Numbered from the stretch's first letter, positions 50,197 to 58,642 are shown. The stretch is DNA of 64,000 nt from Paenibacillus roseus (GCF_016424485.1 NZ_JAELUP010000107.1:1-64000), one strand, 5' to 3'. Numbers and translations: made by a program. The notes: generated from the letters alone by a model not told the origin.

Positions 50197-50484
50197 TTAT
50201 TCCTCTTCCTGCCCAGCCAATTCCTTCATAATGTGCGACAGATTATCAGCTATCGTTTCTTGTAAATCGGCCAGGCTGTTCAAGTACGAAACGACACTCT
50301 TGGAAACCACCTGGGCGCTATCGACCAAACCGTCAAACCCATCCAGCTCCGGATGCTGATCCGGTATATCATGGACAATCTGTGCCATACGAACCGCCAC
50401 ATGCCTTTTCGCTTCCAGTACGCGGGCAAGCTGCTGATGCGAGTTGGACAGATGTTCAATAATCTCATCGACTTTTTGCTGCAA
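50197..50484 (-). CDS. small helical protein of the three-paralogue set (C)
   Basis: The 95-residue protein is almost wholly helical: a first helix (VDEIIEHLSNSHQQLARVLE), a short loop with Pro and Gly near residues 41-50, and a second region (VVSYLNSLADLQETIADNLS) with heptad-like spacing. It ends in an acidic tail. The start is TTG, seven bases after GGGGAGGG. It is the first gene of the four-gene unit C-B-A-basic. CATATGCTG upstream is one base from the sigma-K -10 pattern. The protein could pair with the strongly basic protein of the same unit through its acidic surface, which is speculative. Confidence 0.7.
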   Translation of the reverse strand: MQQKVDEIIEHLSNSHQQLARVLEAKRHVAVRMAQIVHDIPDQHPELDGFDGLVDSAQVVSKSVVSYLNSLADLQETIADNLSHIMKELAGQEEE

Positions 50485-50550
50485 TTTATGTCCCTCCCCG
50501 CTACCCGTCTAGTACAGCATATGCACAATTTATGGAGGTGCTACTCCCCC

Positions 50551-50591
50551 TAAAAACGGTATTAAGGCCCGAAACAGCCTGTTTCGGGCCT
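50551..50591 (-). terminator. hairpin after the GT2 gene
   Basis: On the minus strand AGGCCCGAAACAG pairs with CTGTTTCGGGCCT with almost no loop, and TAATACCGTTTTT follows. It separates the long upstream operon from the small-gene unit. Confidence 0.75.
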
Positions 50592-50596
50592 CCTGC

Positions 50597-51979
50597 TTAC
50601 AAGTTTTGAACGATTTCTACTGGCGCTATAATCGGAAGTCCTTCCGGGTGCTGAAGCAGTTCGGACTCTTCCATGTATACAACCGGCTTGCTGTTCATTC
50701 CCCACATCGACGCTGCAAGCGCGCTCGCTACTTTTCGCCGAACCCCATGCTCCAGCCAGTACATTTTGCCTGCCGAAGAGACGAGTTGCCCTTCATTTGC
50801 TGAATCTGTGCGATACCATTTTGCCTGCACCTGATCGATTGAAATTTTCTCTCCAACCGGCCAACGTCTGATATCAACCAGCGGCAGCCGGGATGGGGGA
50901 AGCGAAATCTGTCCTTCCGCATCTAGCGGTCTGCGATGACCGTGTTCCAGCCAATACACAGTATTCCCCAGCCCTTTTACCAAAACAAACTGGGGATGAA
51001 AGCCCGCTTCGCTGCTTGCCAAGGGAACAGGATAGATGATCTGCCCGTTTTCCTGGTGCTCAGCCTTCATTTCGCGCACATGTTGAATCAGTTCATTAGG
51101 ATTGCCCCATTTATCCATGTAATATTGCTCGTTGAGCATATTGATCCGGTAGAACTGCTCTTCTCCTAAAGCACGCATGCTCACACTGCCAAAATGGTGA
51201 ATAAAAGAATCAAAGGCAATAACCAGGGTATATCCTTGCAGCTTTACGCGAATATTGTAATCATCATCCTCATAATTGCCAATGCGGTAACCCTCGTCGA
51301 AATATCCAGTCCTCTCCCATAGTGAACGCCGGAATAGCAAACAAAATCCGGTCAGTCTGTCTACCCTCCGCCAACGGGAAGGATCGGAAACATTATTTTC
51401 TCTGGCGAATGCCGGCATATCCTCAACGTTCATATAAGGCACGTCAATTCTCTGCTGCCCGCTTATAAAATTGGTTACCGGTCCGACCATTCCGATACGG
51501 CTGTCGCTCTCCAGACAAGCTGTCATATTTTCCAGCCAGTTCTCGGTTACGAGAGTGTCGTTATTAAGCAAAAGCATCTTCATGCCTTTGGCCATCATCA
51601 GTCCTTTATTCACAGCCCCGGCAAATCCACGGTTTTCCTCAAGAATTCGATACCGGATTCGGCCAGCCATACGATGCAAATAATCTGCTGTGCCGTCTGT
51701 AGAAGCATTATCTATGACGATGATTTCATAAGGATGAGGGGTGTGCGTAATGATGCTATCGATACAAAGCTTTAAGTATTCCGCCTGATTATAGCTAGGA
51801 ATAATGATGCTGGTTCCGTTGAAATAACTGCCATAGCTTCCTGAGCCTGCAGCTACTCCTGCTTCATATCCAGTCTGATAGCCGGATTGATAGGAAACTA
51901 CGGACAGATCGACCTGGGGATGCTGCTGGGGGACTTGATGAATCCTTTTCTTCTTCCGCTTCTTTACGCTCTTCTTCAT
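50597..51979 (-). CDS. GT2 glycosyltransferase with basic GxxxG tag and two C-terminal modules
   Basis: The 460-residue protein has, in order: a basic tail (MKKSVKKRKKKR), four glycine tetrads (G33, G37, G41, G45), a GT2 domain at about 55-290, and two copies of a YWLEHG module at about 331-382 and 397-450. The GT2 domain shows SIIIPSYNQAEYLKLC, IDNASTDGT, LLLNNDTLV and the GNYEDDDYNIRV block, in the rhamnosyltransferase/O-antigen class. The modules resemble the one in the GT4 at 44847 and a type often seen on bacterial surface proteins. The ATG at 51979 has AAGGAG seven bases upstream; the open frame before it is unsupported. Confidence 0.88.
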   Translation of the reverse strand: MKKSVKKRKKKRIHQVPQQHPQVDLSVVSYQSGYQTGYEAGVAAGSGSYGSYFNGTSIIIPSYNQAEYLKLCIDSIITHTPHPYEIIVIDNASTDGTADYLHRMAGRIRYRILEENRGFAGAVNKGLMMAKGMKMLLLNNDTLVTENWLENMTACLESDSRIGMVGPVTNFISGQQRIDVPYMNVEDMPAFARENNVSDPSRWRRVDRLTGFCLLFRRSLWERTGYFDEGYRIGNYEDDDYNIRVKLQGYTLVIAFDSFIHHFGSVSMRALGEEQFYRINMLNEQYYMDKWGNPNELIQHVREMKAEHQENGQIIYPVPLASSEAGFHPQFVLVKGLGNTVYWLEHGHRRPLDAEGQISLPPSRLPLVDIRRWPVGEKISIDQVQAKWYRTDSANEGQLVSSAGKMYWLEHGVRRKVASALAASMWGMNSKPVVYMEESELLQHPEGLPIIAPVEIVQNL

Positions 51980-52008
51980 GGTGTTCTCCTTCCCTGAGCA
52001 GTCCAATT

Positions 52009-53034
52009 CTATATAGATAGCTGTCCAGTTGCTATAAAATTGGCGAGATGTCCAAAATCCAGAGAAACCTTGCCCAACTCCGCTGCAATACGCCAACTGA
52101 TGACCACAGCCGGAATACCGGCAGATACCAGGGCCAGATCAAACGAATGGCTCCTGGCCTCTTCAATGACCCGGGCAATATCTGAAAAACCGTTAACTGG
52201 CGAGATGACGCCGCTCACCATGAATCCTCTCTTTGTGAATTCCATGGCCAGTTCAGACGCTGTATTGCCAATGAGCAAAATCGATCGGGCGCCAAGCAGA
52301 GGCGGCAGCAGTCCCGCCTGCTGAAGACTGTAATTGATGGTGGAAGATGCCGTACGATTTGTATCCAGTTGAATATGATGCGCCTTTAATACTGGATGCA
52401 GAAGAGGGTGATAGTGCTTCTGGCGGGACAGCGGCACCCCGATAATATCTGCTGAACGGATGGCGTGAGCCAGTGCATCCCTCGCTGCCAAATCCGGCAC
52501 GTTGATTCCTGCATACGGCAGAAACCTTCCCTCCGAAGCTACCTTTTCGATACTGAAAACAGTCTCCTGAGCCAAGGCAAGCAACTCACCATCGCCAAGT
52601 CTTACAACAGAACAGGGCGCCTTTTGCTCCAATGCCTGCTGGAGCCTGTGATATACCTGCTCCACCCTTAGCAACGGCATGCATCGATCCATAATGGTAC
52701 TCACGCCTGCCTGGATAATTTCCTCGAGCGTAATATCAGGGAGCAGCACATCGGGAGGAACGGCTTTCTCCAGAATTTCCTCTCCTCCCTCATAATGCCC
52801 CAATTGCCGCCCTTCCTCCATATAGTGCTGTTGCAGCAGCGACATTTCGATCGAGGGCTGCTCCTTGATTGATAGCGCGGCAACAGGTACCTGCTTCTTT
52901 TTCGTGCGTACGGCACGAGGGCCTCTCCGTTTTTTTCCTTTAAAGCCCTCTTGCCGCTTTCGTAATGTTTTCTCAACTCTTGTCTTCATGCGGACACTTG
53001 AGGATGACGCTTTGCGCCGGGCCCGCCGCTTCAT
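52009..53034 (-). CDS. GT-D fold glycosyltransferase with basic GxxxG tag
   Basis: The 341-residue protein has a long basic tail (residues 2-47, with about half Lys and Arg), a short acidic linker, glycine tetrads at G75, G79 and G83, and a GT-D type domain from about 120. The diagnostic RxGDGE motif is present as VVRLGDGELLAL, followed by FLPYAGINVP and the LLIGNTAS and GVISPVNGF loops. GT-D enzymes (DUF1792-like) add glucose in Streptococcus adhesin glycosylation, so protein O-glycosylation is a fair guess. The ATG shares a base with the RmlB stop (TAATG), with AAGGAG eight bases upstream. Confidence 0.85.
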   Translation of the reverse strand: MKRRARRKASSSSVRMKTRVEKTLRKRQEGFKGKKRRGPRAVRTKKKQVPVAALSIKEQPSIEMSLLQQHYMEEGRQLGHYEGGEEILEKAVPPDVLLPDITLEEIIQAGVSTIMDRCMPLLRVEQVYHRLQQALEQKAPCSVVRLGDGELLALAQETVFSIEKVASEGRFLPYAGINVPDLAARDALAHAIRSADIIGVPLSRQKHYHPLLHPVLKAHHIQLDTNRTASSTINYSLQQAGLLPPLLGARSILLIGNTASELAMEFTKRGFMVSGVISPVNGFSDIARVIEEARSHSFDLALVSAGIPAVVISWRIAAELGKVSLDFGHLANFIATGQLSI

Positions 53035-54044
53035 TAGCTTGACTCCTTGCCGTTTATCCGTTCCTGCCGCGCAACGATTGCTTTCCACCAGCTCTCGTGC
53101 CGTACATACCAATCTACCGTTTGTTTAATCCCTTCATCAAAAGCGAGCTCGGGCCGCCAGCCCAACTCCGATTTAATTTTCGATGCATTAATAGCGTATC
53201 TGCGGTCATGGCCTAACCGATCGTTGACGAAAGTAATAAGCCCCTCGGGTTTGCCTAGGGTTTGCAAAATACTCTTTACAACTTCAAGGTTTGTACGTTC
53301 ATTTTCTCCGCCAATATTGTACACCTCACCCGGCGCCCCTTTATGGAGTACCAGGTCTACGGCCGCACAATGATCCCCAACATGAAGCCAGTCTCTTACG
53401 TTTAGCCCGTCTCCGTATACCGGGATAGGCTGCCCGGCCATCGCTTTTGTAATGATGGTCGGAATCAGCTTCTCCGGGTACTGGAATGGTCCATAATTGT
53501 TCGAGCAGCGGGTAATGATAACGGGCAAACCATACGTATGGTAAGCAGCACGTGCCAGCAGATCGGAGGAAGCCTTGCTGGCCGAGTACGGGCTGTTCGG
53601 GGCAAGCGGAGTCAATTCCGTAAATGCAGGGTCATGAGCCTCAAGCGAACCGTACACCTCATCGGTGGAAATGTGGATGATGCGCTGGATATTGGATTTA
53701 CGAGCTGCCTCAAGCAAATGGTGTGTGCCGACTACATTCGTCTGCACGAATCGCCCAGGGTCTGCAATGCTGCGGTCCACATGGGACTCGGCGGCAAAAT
53801 GAACAATTGCGTCATAGCCTTTCGAGACCTCCCGGTCGACCCGGATGGCATCTGTCAGGTCTGCATGGACAAAGTGGTAACGGGAATCGGATTCAAAATC
53901 TTGAAGATTATCCGGGTTGCCCGCATAGGTAAGCGCATCAAAATTCGTCACGGAGATGTCCGTGTAGCGGCTAAGCAGATACCGGATAAAATTGCTGCCA
54001 ATGAATCCAAGACCGCCGGTTATGAGCAGCTTGCGGAAACTCAT
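53034..54044 (-). CDS. rfbB: dTDP-glucose 4,6-dehydratase
   Basis: The 336-residue extended SDR has ITGGLGFIGSNFIRYLL, HFAAESHVDRSI, the catalytic TDE in ISTDEVYG, YSASKASSD and RCSNNYGP, all typical of RmlB. It converts dTDP-glucose into dTDP-4-keto-6-deoxyglucose, the precursor of rhamnose and many amino- and deoxysugars. It is coupled to rfbA by an ATGA overlap. No RmlC (3,5-epimerase) is seen in this window, so the end sugar is open; the RmlD-like gene at 41872 might contribute. The pair recalls spsI-spsJ of the Bacillus spore-coat polysaccharide genes. Confidence 0.95.
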   Translation of the reverse strand: MSFRKLLITGGLGFIGSNFIRYLLSRYTDISVTNFDALTYAGNPDNLQDFESDSRYHFVHADLTDAIRVDREVSKGYDAIVHFAAESHVDRSIADPGRFVQTNVVGTHHLLEAARKSNIQRIIHISTDEVYGSLEAHDPAFTELTPLAPNSPYSASKASSDLLARAAYHTYGLPVIITRCSNNYGPFQYPEKLIPTIITKAMAGQPIPVYGDGLNVRDWLHVGDHCAAVDLVLHKGAPGEVYNIGGENERTNLEVVKSILQTLGKPEGLITFVNDRLGHDRRYAINASKIKSELGWRPELAFDEGIKQTVDWYVRHESWWKAIVARQERINGKESS

Positions 54045-54766
54045 TCCGTATCCTCCTCCCTCAACCTGCTAGCAGCCTCATGAAGGGAATCAAAGGTCCC
54101 CGCATCGGTCCACCAGCCTGTCAGAGTGCGGTAATGGAGCAGGCCCCTGGAGGCATAGGCGTTATTGACATCCGTAATTTCCAGCTCTCCGCGCCCGGAA
54201 GGCTTGATCTGATCAATGAATGAAAAAACAGATGAATCGTACATGTAAATGCCGGTGACACAATAATTGGATTGGGGTACGGCCGGTTTCTCCGTAATGG
54301 CAACGATAGTCTTGCTCGTATGATCAAAGTCCGGAACGCCGTAGCGATGCGGATCAGGGACCTGCTTGAGCAGCACCATCGCGCCGTTCTCCTGCTTGCG
54401 AAAGGCCTCGATATGGGCTGTAAGCGGCTCCTCGAACAGATTGTCTCCCAGCAGCATGACAAATTTCTCAGAGCCGACAAAAGACTCAGCCAGCTTCAGC
54501 GCTTCGGCTATGCCGCCAGCCTCTTCCTGAATACGATAGGTCAACGAAACGCCCTCGTCACGACCGCTCCCTAAAAACTCGGTAAACAAGCCCGCGCTGG
54601 TTCTCCCTGTCACGAGCTCAATATCCGTTATTCCGGCTTCCTTCAGCTTGCGGATTGAATAAAGAATCATCGGATATTTGCCTACGGGCAGCATATGCTT
54701 GTTTAAATAGTTGGTTAACGGGCGCAGCCGTGTTCCTGTCCCTCCGGCCAAAATCACTGCCTTCAA
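54041..54766 (-). CDS. rfbA: glucose-1-phosphate thymidylyltransferase, short form
   Basis: The 241-residue enzyme makes dTDP-glucose from dTTP and glucose 1-phosphate. It has the nucleotide-binding GGTGTRLRPLT near the N-terminus, LGDNLFEEPL with the metal Asp and the WWTDAGTFDSLHEA region. It lacks the C-terminal extension of the common 290-residue RmlA, as do the short spore-type SpsI enzymes. The start is a TTG six bases after GGGAGGG, which puts the first residues as MKAVILAGG; upstream residues in the longer frame are unrelated. Confidence 0.93.
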   Translation of the reverse strand: MKAVILAGGTGTRLRPLTNYLNKHMLPVGKYPMILYSIRKLKEAGITDIELVTGRTSAGLFTEFLGSGRDEGVSLTYRIQEEAGGIAEALKLAESFVGSEKFVMLLGDNLFEEPLTAHIEAFRKQENGAMVLLKQVPDPHRYGVPDFDHTSKTIVAITEKPAVPQSNYCVTGIYMYDSSVFSFIDQIKPSGRGELEITDVNNAYASRGLLHYRTLTGWWTDAGTFDSLHEAASRLREEDTE

Positions 54767-54835
54767 TACTATCCCTCCCAAACGTAACCCTCTGCAAGGA
54801 CGCATTGACCTTGCAGCGAATTGAAACGAATCGAA

Positions 54836-55582
54836 TTAAATATAATGATCGAGATCGACCTGCCACTTCTCAATAAACAATTCCCGATTCCGCTTGAGCA
54901 GCGCCTGCAGATGGGACTGGTCATGCTCTCTAAAGCTCACACTGCCTTCATGATGAATAAGTGCATCCCGGCAAATAAGCAGCTTGTAGCCCAGCTTCCG
55001 CGCCCTGAAGCATACATCGTCATCCACATAATAGCCCGGTGAAAATCGCTCATCCAGATCGCCCACATGGTCGTAAAAAGATCTGGTGAACAGGAGGCAT
55101 AGACCAGCAAGACGAGGAGTCTCCTCCCAATTGTCCGGGTCTGTCGTATTCACTGCAACTGCAAGCTTCTGAAATTCCTCCATGGTTGTGTACGAACCTT
55201 CTACTTGCTGCCGGCCGCTGGCATAATTGGTTACCGGGCCGACCATTCCAATCCTGCATTCCGAAGCCAAAGCTCGGTGCAAATTAGCCAGCCAGTTCAC
55301 CGTAACGGTAACATCATGATTAAGAAGCAGTATATATTCGCCTGACGCCATTCTCATTCCTTTATTGCAAGCGGCAGGAAAACCTGAATTGTAGGGAAGC
55401 GAGACAAATCTAAGGCCTTCTTCCCTGCACCACTCGGCTGTCCCATCCCGGGAGCCGTCGTCGGCAATAATAATTTCATAGGGAGTTTCTTCCTGACAGG
55501 TAAAGTTGCGAATCGCAGCAACTGCCCCCTTGAGGAGGATGAGCCCGTCACAGCTCGGTATTACAATGCTCGTCAGTTGCAT
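54836..55582 (-). CDS. GT2 family glycosyltransferase
   Basis: The 248-residue enzyme is a single GT-A domain without a basic tail. SIVIPSCDGLILLKGAV opens it, IIADDGSRDGTAEW holds the first Asp motif, LLLNHDVTV is the DxD-type motif and PGYYVDDDVCFRARKLG the acceptor-side block. It resembles the catalytic half of the GT2 at 50597 (shared GMVGPVTNYASG with GMVGPVTNFISG), so the two are related by duplication and loss or gain of the tag and modules. GGAGG lies eight bases before the ATG. It lies four bases downstream of the previous gene. Confidence 0.9.
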   Translation of the reverse strand: MQLTSIVIPSCDGLILLKGAVAAIRNFTCQEETPYEIIIADDGSRDGTAEWCREEGLRFVSLPYNSGFPAACNKGMRMASGEYILLLNHDVTVTVNWLANLHRALASECRIGMVGPVTNYASGRQQVEGSYTTMEEFQKLAVAVNTTDPDNWEETPRLAGLCLLFTRSFYDHVGDLDERFSPGYYVDDDVCFRARKLGYKLLICRDALIHHEGSVSFREHDQSHLQALLKRNRELFIEKWQVDLDHYI

Positions 55583-55586
55583 GTCT

Positions 55587-56822
55587 TCATCCTCCTGCCC
55601 GGCTTCTGCGCCTTACCTGATCAGGGAAGGATAGTCTGGCTCCCTGCTGCCGCTGTATGCTTTTCAATGCTTCAATATGGTCCCCGATGATAAGCCGGGC
55701 AACCGGGTTGCCCGAACCTACATTTTGCTCCCTGACGCGATTTTTCAAAAAGACGTTAATGCTGGCGGATGCCTCGACCTTGAGCGATGCTGCAAGCGCA
55801 GCAGCCTGGGCTTTAGGAGGCACAGCGAGCGTATTCTCGCCAATCGTATCTATAGCGCGCCGCGACAGCGCATGCGGGACGCAAGTCATTGAATTTGTAA
55901 TGAGATCAGGACGCCCTAGAGCAGCGTTTAAAAATTGCTTCACACGGGAAACAGCATCCCAGTATTTGAAAACCCCAAGATAGGGGGTGACATCATTCAG
56001 GGCAACATCCACTCCCTGATCCACAGCGAGCAAAAATGAAGCCAACTGTATGGCGGGAACCGGGAAATCGCCATCTATAAATAAAACGATATCCGCCTTC
56101 GTCAACTTGGCCCCCAGCGCGCGGCCGACATCCAGCCCCAGAGCCTCAGACTCATGCAGGATGGTCACCCCTGCAAATCCCTTGGTATAATTAAAGCTAT
56201 GATCCGTGCTGCCATTAATGACCACAATGATATCGGTCAGAGGCAGCAGTTGCAGTTCATTCAGCACCTGGCGGATGGAATCCTCTTCATTGCATACCGT
56301 TACAACGGCTGCAGCCGTCCCGTTAAGAGGGAGCAGCACGTAAGGATGCAAGGCCAAATCTTCCCCCCACGCATCGATAAAGCCATTGCGAAAGGCAGCC
56401 CCTTCATGAAGCAGTGCGGTCATGGACGCCCAGGCTGTCCCCGTTCTGGCTTTGCTGAACGCTGCATTCATCGCTTGAATGACCTGCGAACTGTCCTGAA
56501 ACAGTTGTGTTTCCCCGTTTGCTTGCCGCTCCTGCTTTAGTTGCAGGGCGCTTGACTGGCCTAGCGCATATGCAGCTCGAATCACTTTTCCAGGCAGCTT
56601 GCTGTTTCTGTGCAGCACCCTCCGTCTGTGCAAGACAGCTCCGGAGGCTTGAGGTTTGGTGCGCTTGCGTGCCGCTGCCCCTGCAGAGGTTGCAGCAGCC
56701 GTCCTGCTTTGTCTGAGAGCGCGACCACGAGACGTTCCGGAGCTTGAGGGGCGACTGACACCTATCTTCCTGCCGGAAGGATTGCGTTTTGCTCCTGACC
56801 TCTTATTCGCCAGCGTAGTCAT
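55587..56822 (-). CDS. GT2-like glycosyltransferase with long basic tail
   Basis: The 411-residue protein has a disordered basic tail of about 80 residues rich in Arg, Lys, Ser, Ala and Gly, then a weak glycine/alanine tetrad (A84, G88, A92), a helical linker and a GT2-type domain from about 165. The domain has AAVVTVCNEEDSIRQVL, IIVVINGSTDHS and LFIDGDFPVP. The C-terminal LIIGDHIEALKS block is shared with the GT2 at 56824, so the two are paralogues. The ATG at 56822 is five bases after GGGGGG and directly follows the upstream stop. Glycosyl-1-phosphate or DPM-like transfer is possible. Confidence 0.85.
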   Translation of the reverse strand: MTTLANKRSGAKRNPSGRKIGVSRPSSSGTSRGRALRQSRTAAATSAGAAARKRTKPQASGAVLHRRRVLHRNSKLPGKVIRAAYALGQSSALQLKQERQANGETQLFQDSSQVIQAMNAAFSKARTGTAWASMTALLHEGAAFRNGFIDAWGEDLALHPYVLLPLNGTAAAVVTVCNEEDSIRQVLNELQLLPLTDIIVVINGSTDHSFNYTKGFAGVTILHESEALGLDVGRALGAKLTKADIVLFIDGDFPVPAIQLASFLLAVDQGVDVALNDVTPYLGVFKYWDAVSRVKQFLNAALGRPDLITNSMTCVPHALSRRAIDTIGENTLAVPPKAQAAALAASLKVEASASINVFLKNRVREQNVGSGNPVARLIIGDHIEALKSIQRQQGARLSFPDQVRRRSRAGG

Positions 56823-56823
56823 C

Positions 56824-57663
56824 TTATCCCCCCAAAAAATGACGTTTTCGATTGTAATCTTCCATTCCACCGCGTTCATCGGTAGCGTCTGTCCACCAAT
56901 TCAGCGCCTCCAGATGATCGCCAACAATGACAGAAGCCAGCGAGAATTTCTTCTCGCGCGTTCTCCGTATCGGGTTCATTCTGCCGACCTGAATCGTGTG
57001 AACAGCCTTGACTTTTAATCCAAGCTGGATTGCCTTGGCCTGAGCCAACGGGGGGACCAGCAGCGCCTGAGGACCAACAGCAACGAGCGTCTTGCGATTG
57101 ATTGCATGCGGTATGGCTGTCAATGAGGCTCCCTTTAAATTGTCTTCCCCAAGCATGGCATTCAGCGCGTGTTTGGCTAGAACGACACTGTGAACTTCCT
57201 TCTTGCCCGTCGGGCCGGAATAATCATTCAGCGCGACATCTGCATCACCGGACGCAATAGCATTTACAAAGGGTTGCAACCGGCCTGAGGGAATGACCAT
57301 ATCGGCATCGATAAACAGCAGTACCTCCCCATATGCCGCCTGGGCGCCGATGCTGCGTCCTACATCATGGCCAAGCCGCTCATCGAAGGCGAGTACTTTT
57401 GCCCCGGTGGCGCGTACAGCAGCCAGCGCCTTCCGATTTGAGCCGTTCGCGACGATAATGACTTCGGTCCTCGGGTGAACCGATCTGGCCTCGCGAACAA
57501 TTCGTCGGATCAAGTGCTTTTCATTCATATAAGGAATAATCACCGATACAAGTGGATCATCGGAGTTTACAATAGATAATCGGGACCTTGACGTCCGACG
57601 CAAGGCGGACGCACGTACTTTGCCGCGCATACTCCCGTTCCGTTTTACCGCTGTTTTGCGCAT
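56824..57663 (-). CDS. GT2-like glycosyltransferase with basic N-terminus
   Basis: The 279-residue protein begins with a basic tail (residues 2-28) and continues with a GT2 domain. The motifs are LVSVIIPYMNEKHLI, VIIVANGSNRKAL and LLFIDADMVIPSGR. The C-terminal VIVGDHLEALN is shared with the next gene. It is the first gene of the long operon that runs to 50597, with GGAGGTGAAGAT before the ATG. The 228 bases upstream hold no gene I can support; a CATACAATG there is one base off the sigma-K -10 and has no AC at the right distance. Confidence 0.87.
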   Translation of the reverse strand: MRKTAVKRNGSMRGKVRASALRRTSRSRLSIVNSDDPLVSVIIPYMNEKHLIRRIVREARSVHPRTEVIIVANGSNRKALAAVRATGAKVLAFDERLGHDVGRSIGAQAAYGEVLLFIDADMVIPSGRLQPFVNAIASGDADVALNDYSGPTGKKEVHSVVLAKHALNAMLGEDNLKGASLTAIPHAINRKTLVAVGPQALLVPPLAQAKAIQLGLKVKAVHTIQVGRMNPIRRTREKKFSLASVIVGDHLEALNWWTDATDERGGMEDYNRKRHFLGG

Positions 57664-57891
57664 ATCTTCACCTCCTGACCCGGGCTGCGCACCCCCCGGC
57701 TTATCACTTCAGAACAAAGCACGATTCGGCATTGCTTTCATCCCAATCATTCCAGCATGCAAAATCGGCAGTTTAATCTTATACGAGTCATTGTATGCCG
57801 CGACTTTCTCCGCGCAACGGCATTTGTACAGGTCGAATTCTGCATCTCCTGATGGCCGTTGTTTCCCATGAACAGCGACACGCCGCGAACG

Positions 57892-57944
57892 GCAAAAAAA
57901 TCAGACCTTTGCTCTTTCCAGAGACAAAGGTCTGATTTTTTTGC
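57892..57944. terminator. strong bidirectional terminator
   Basis: AAAAAAATCAGACCTTTG (57894-57911) and CAAAGGTCTGATTTTTTT (57925-57942) are perfect inverted repeats with T runs on both strands. It ends the transcript of the gene at 57963. Confidence 0.93.
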
Positions 57945-57962
57945 CATGCACTCATCACTTCA

Positions 57963-58598
57963 CTATTCAATTTTGGCTGCAATCCAATTCAATTCACCCG
58001 TCAGATTGTCTTCCTGCTTGCCTCGCAAAATTGCAATCGTGGCGCCTGCAGCGGACTTGGAGGCAATGATGACCTGACAGCCCGGCTGGTTGCAAGCTGC
58101 TGTCAAGGCATAGCCGGCACTCTTGTTCAGCAGGGAGCGGAATGAATCCGGCAGTACCACTCCCACATGAATGCGATCTACTCTGCTTGGAATGGCAAAC
58201 GAGGTCACACCGCAGCAGAGTCCGCTCGCCGCCGTCGGCTGAAATTGGGCGGTGTCTGGTTGAATCGTGTCCAGACTACTAGCAACGGTATGCTCTCCGG
58301 TCTGAACAGCATCCAGCCCTGCTTCAGCAGTCGTAGCAGCAAGCTCGATCTTGATGCTCGGTTCTGCTGAAAGTTGTGGCGTCTGCGGCTGCTCCTGAGG
58401 AGAACGCAAATTTGCAGGCTCATAATCCGCTACGACGGAATGGATCATCACGGGCTTGCGCGACGGCCGTTCCTTATGAGTTCCCGAAGATGTTTTCTTC
58501 GGTTCATCCAGGAATTTAAGCTCCGAAGTGCGCGGGTCCGCCGTGTAAAAAAGTGGCTTGCGCGGCTTGCTGATCTTGCTTTGCCTGTTTTTTTTCAT
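57963..58598 (-). CDS. hypothetical protein with basic N-terminus
   Basis: The 211-residue protein has a basic start (MKKNRQSKISKPRKP), a long polar Pro/Gln/Ser/Ala/Thr linker to about residue 125, and a compact C-terminal region with LCCGVTSFAIPSRVDRIHV and CNQPGCQVIIASKSAAGATI. I know no family. The basic head again fits the theme of the cluster. GAAGGGAAGGGCC precedes the ATG. It is monocistronic: a strong terminator follows and a sigma-K-like -10 lies just upstream, so expression in the late mother cell is likely. Confidence 0.65.
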   Translation of the reverse strand: MKKNRQSKISKPRKPLFYTADPRTSELKFLDEPKKTSSGTHKERPSRKPVMIHSVVADYEPANLRSPQEQPQTPQLSAEPSIKIELAATTAEAGLDAVQTGEHTVASSLDTIQPDTAQFQPTAASGLCCGVTSFAIPSRVDRIHVGVVLPDSFRSLLNKSAGYALTAACNQPGCQVIIASKSAAGATIAILRGKQEDNLTGELNWIAAKIE

Positions 58599-58633
58599 GG
58601 CCCTTCCCTTCTCTTGTACAGTGTAGTCTTCCT

Positions 58634-58642
58634 TATCCTATG
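58634..58642 (-). promoter_or_regulatory. candidate sigma-K -10 element
   Basis: CATAGGATA on the minus strand fits CATAnnnTA exactly, 36 bases before the start codon of the gene at 57963. The -35 position shows TC rather than the usual AC, so support is partial. Confidence 0.4.

Noticed and set aside
57770..57800. CATACAATG before the long glycosyltransferase operon as sigma-E or sigma-K promoter
   Set aside because: The -10 is close to both patterns, but neither ATA nor AC is found at the proper distance upstream.
57747..57947. 66-residue minus-strand frame through the bidirectional terminator
   Set aside because: It would have to be translated through the terminator stem and has no ribosome site. 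A second frame in the same stretch reads more like protein (KLPILHAGMIGM) but has no start codon, so the region is treated as an untranslated leader.
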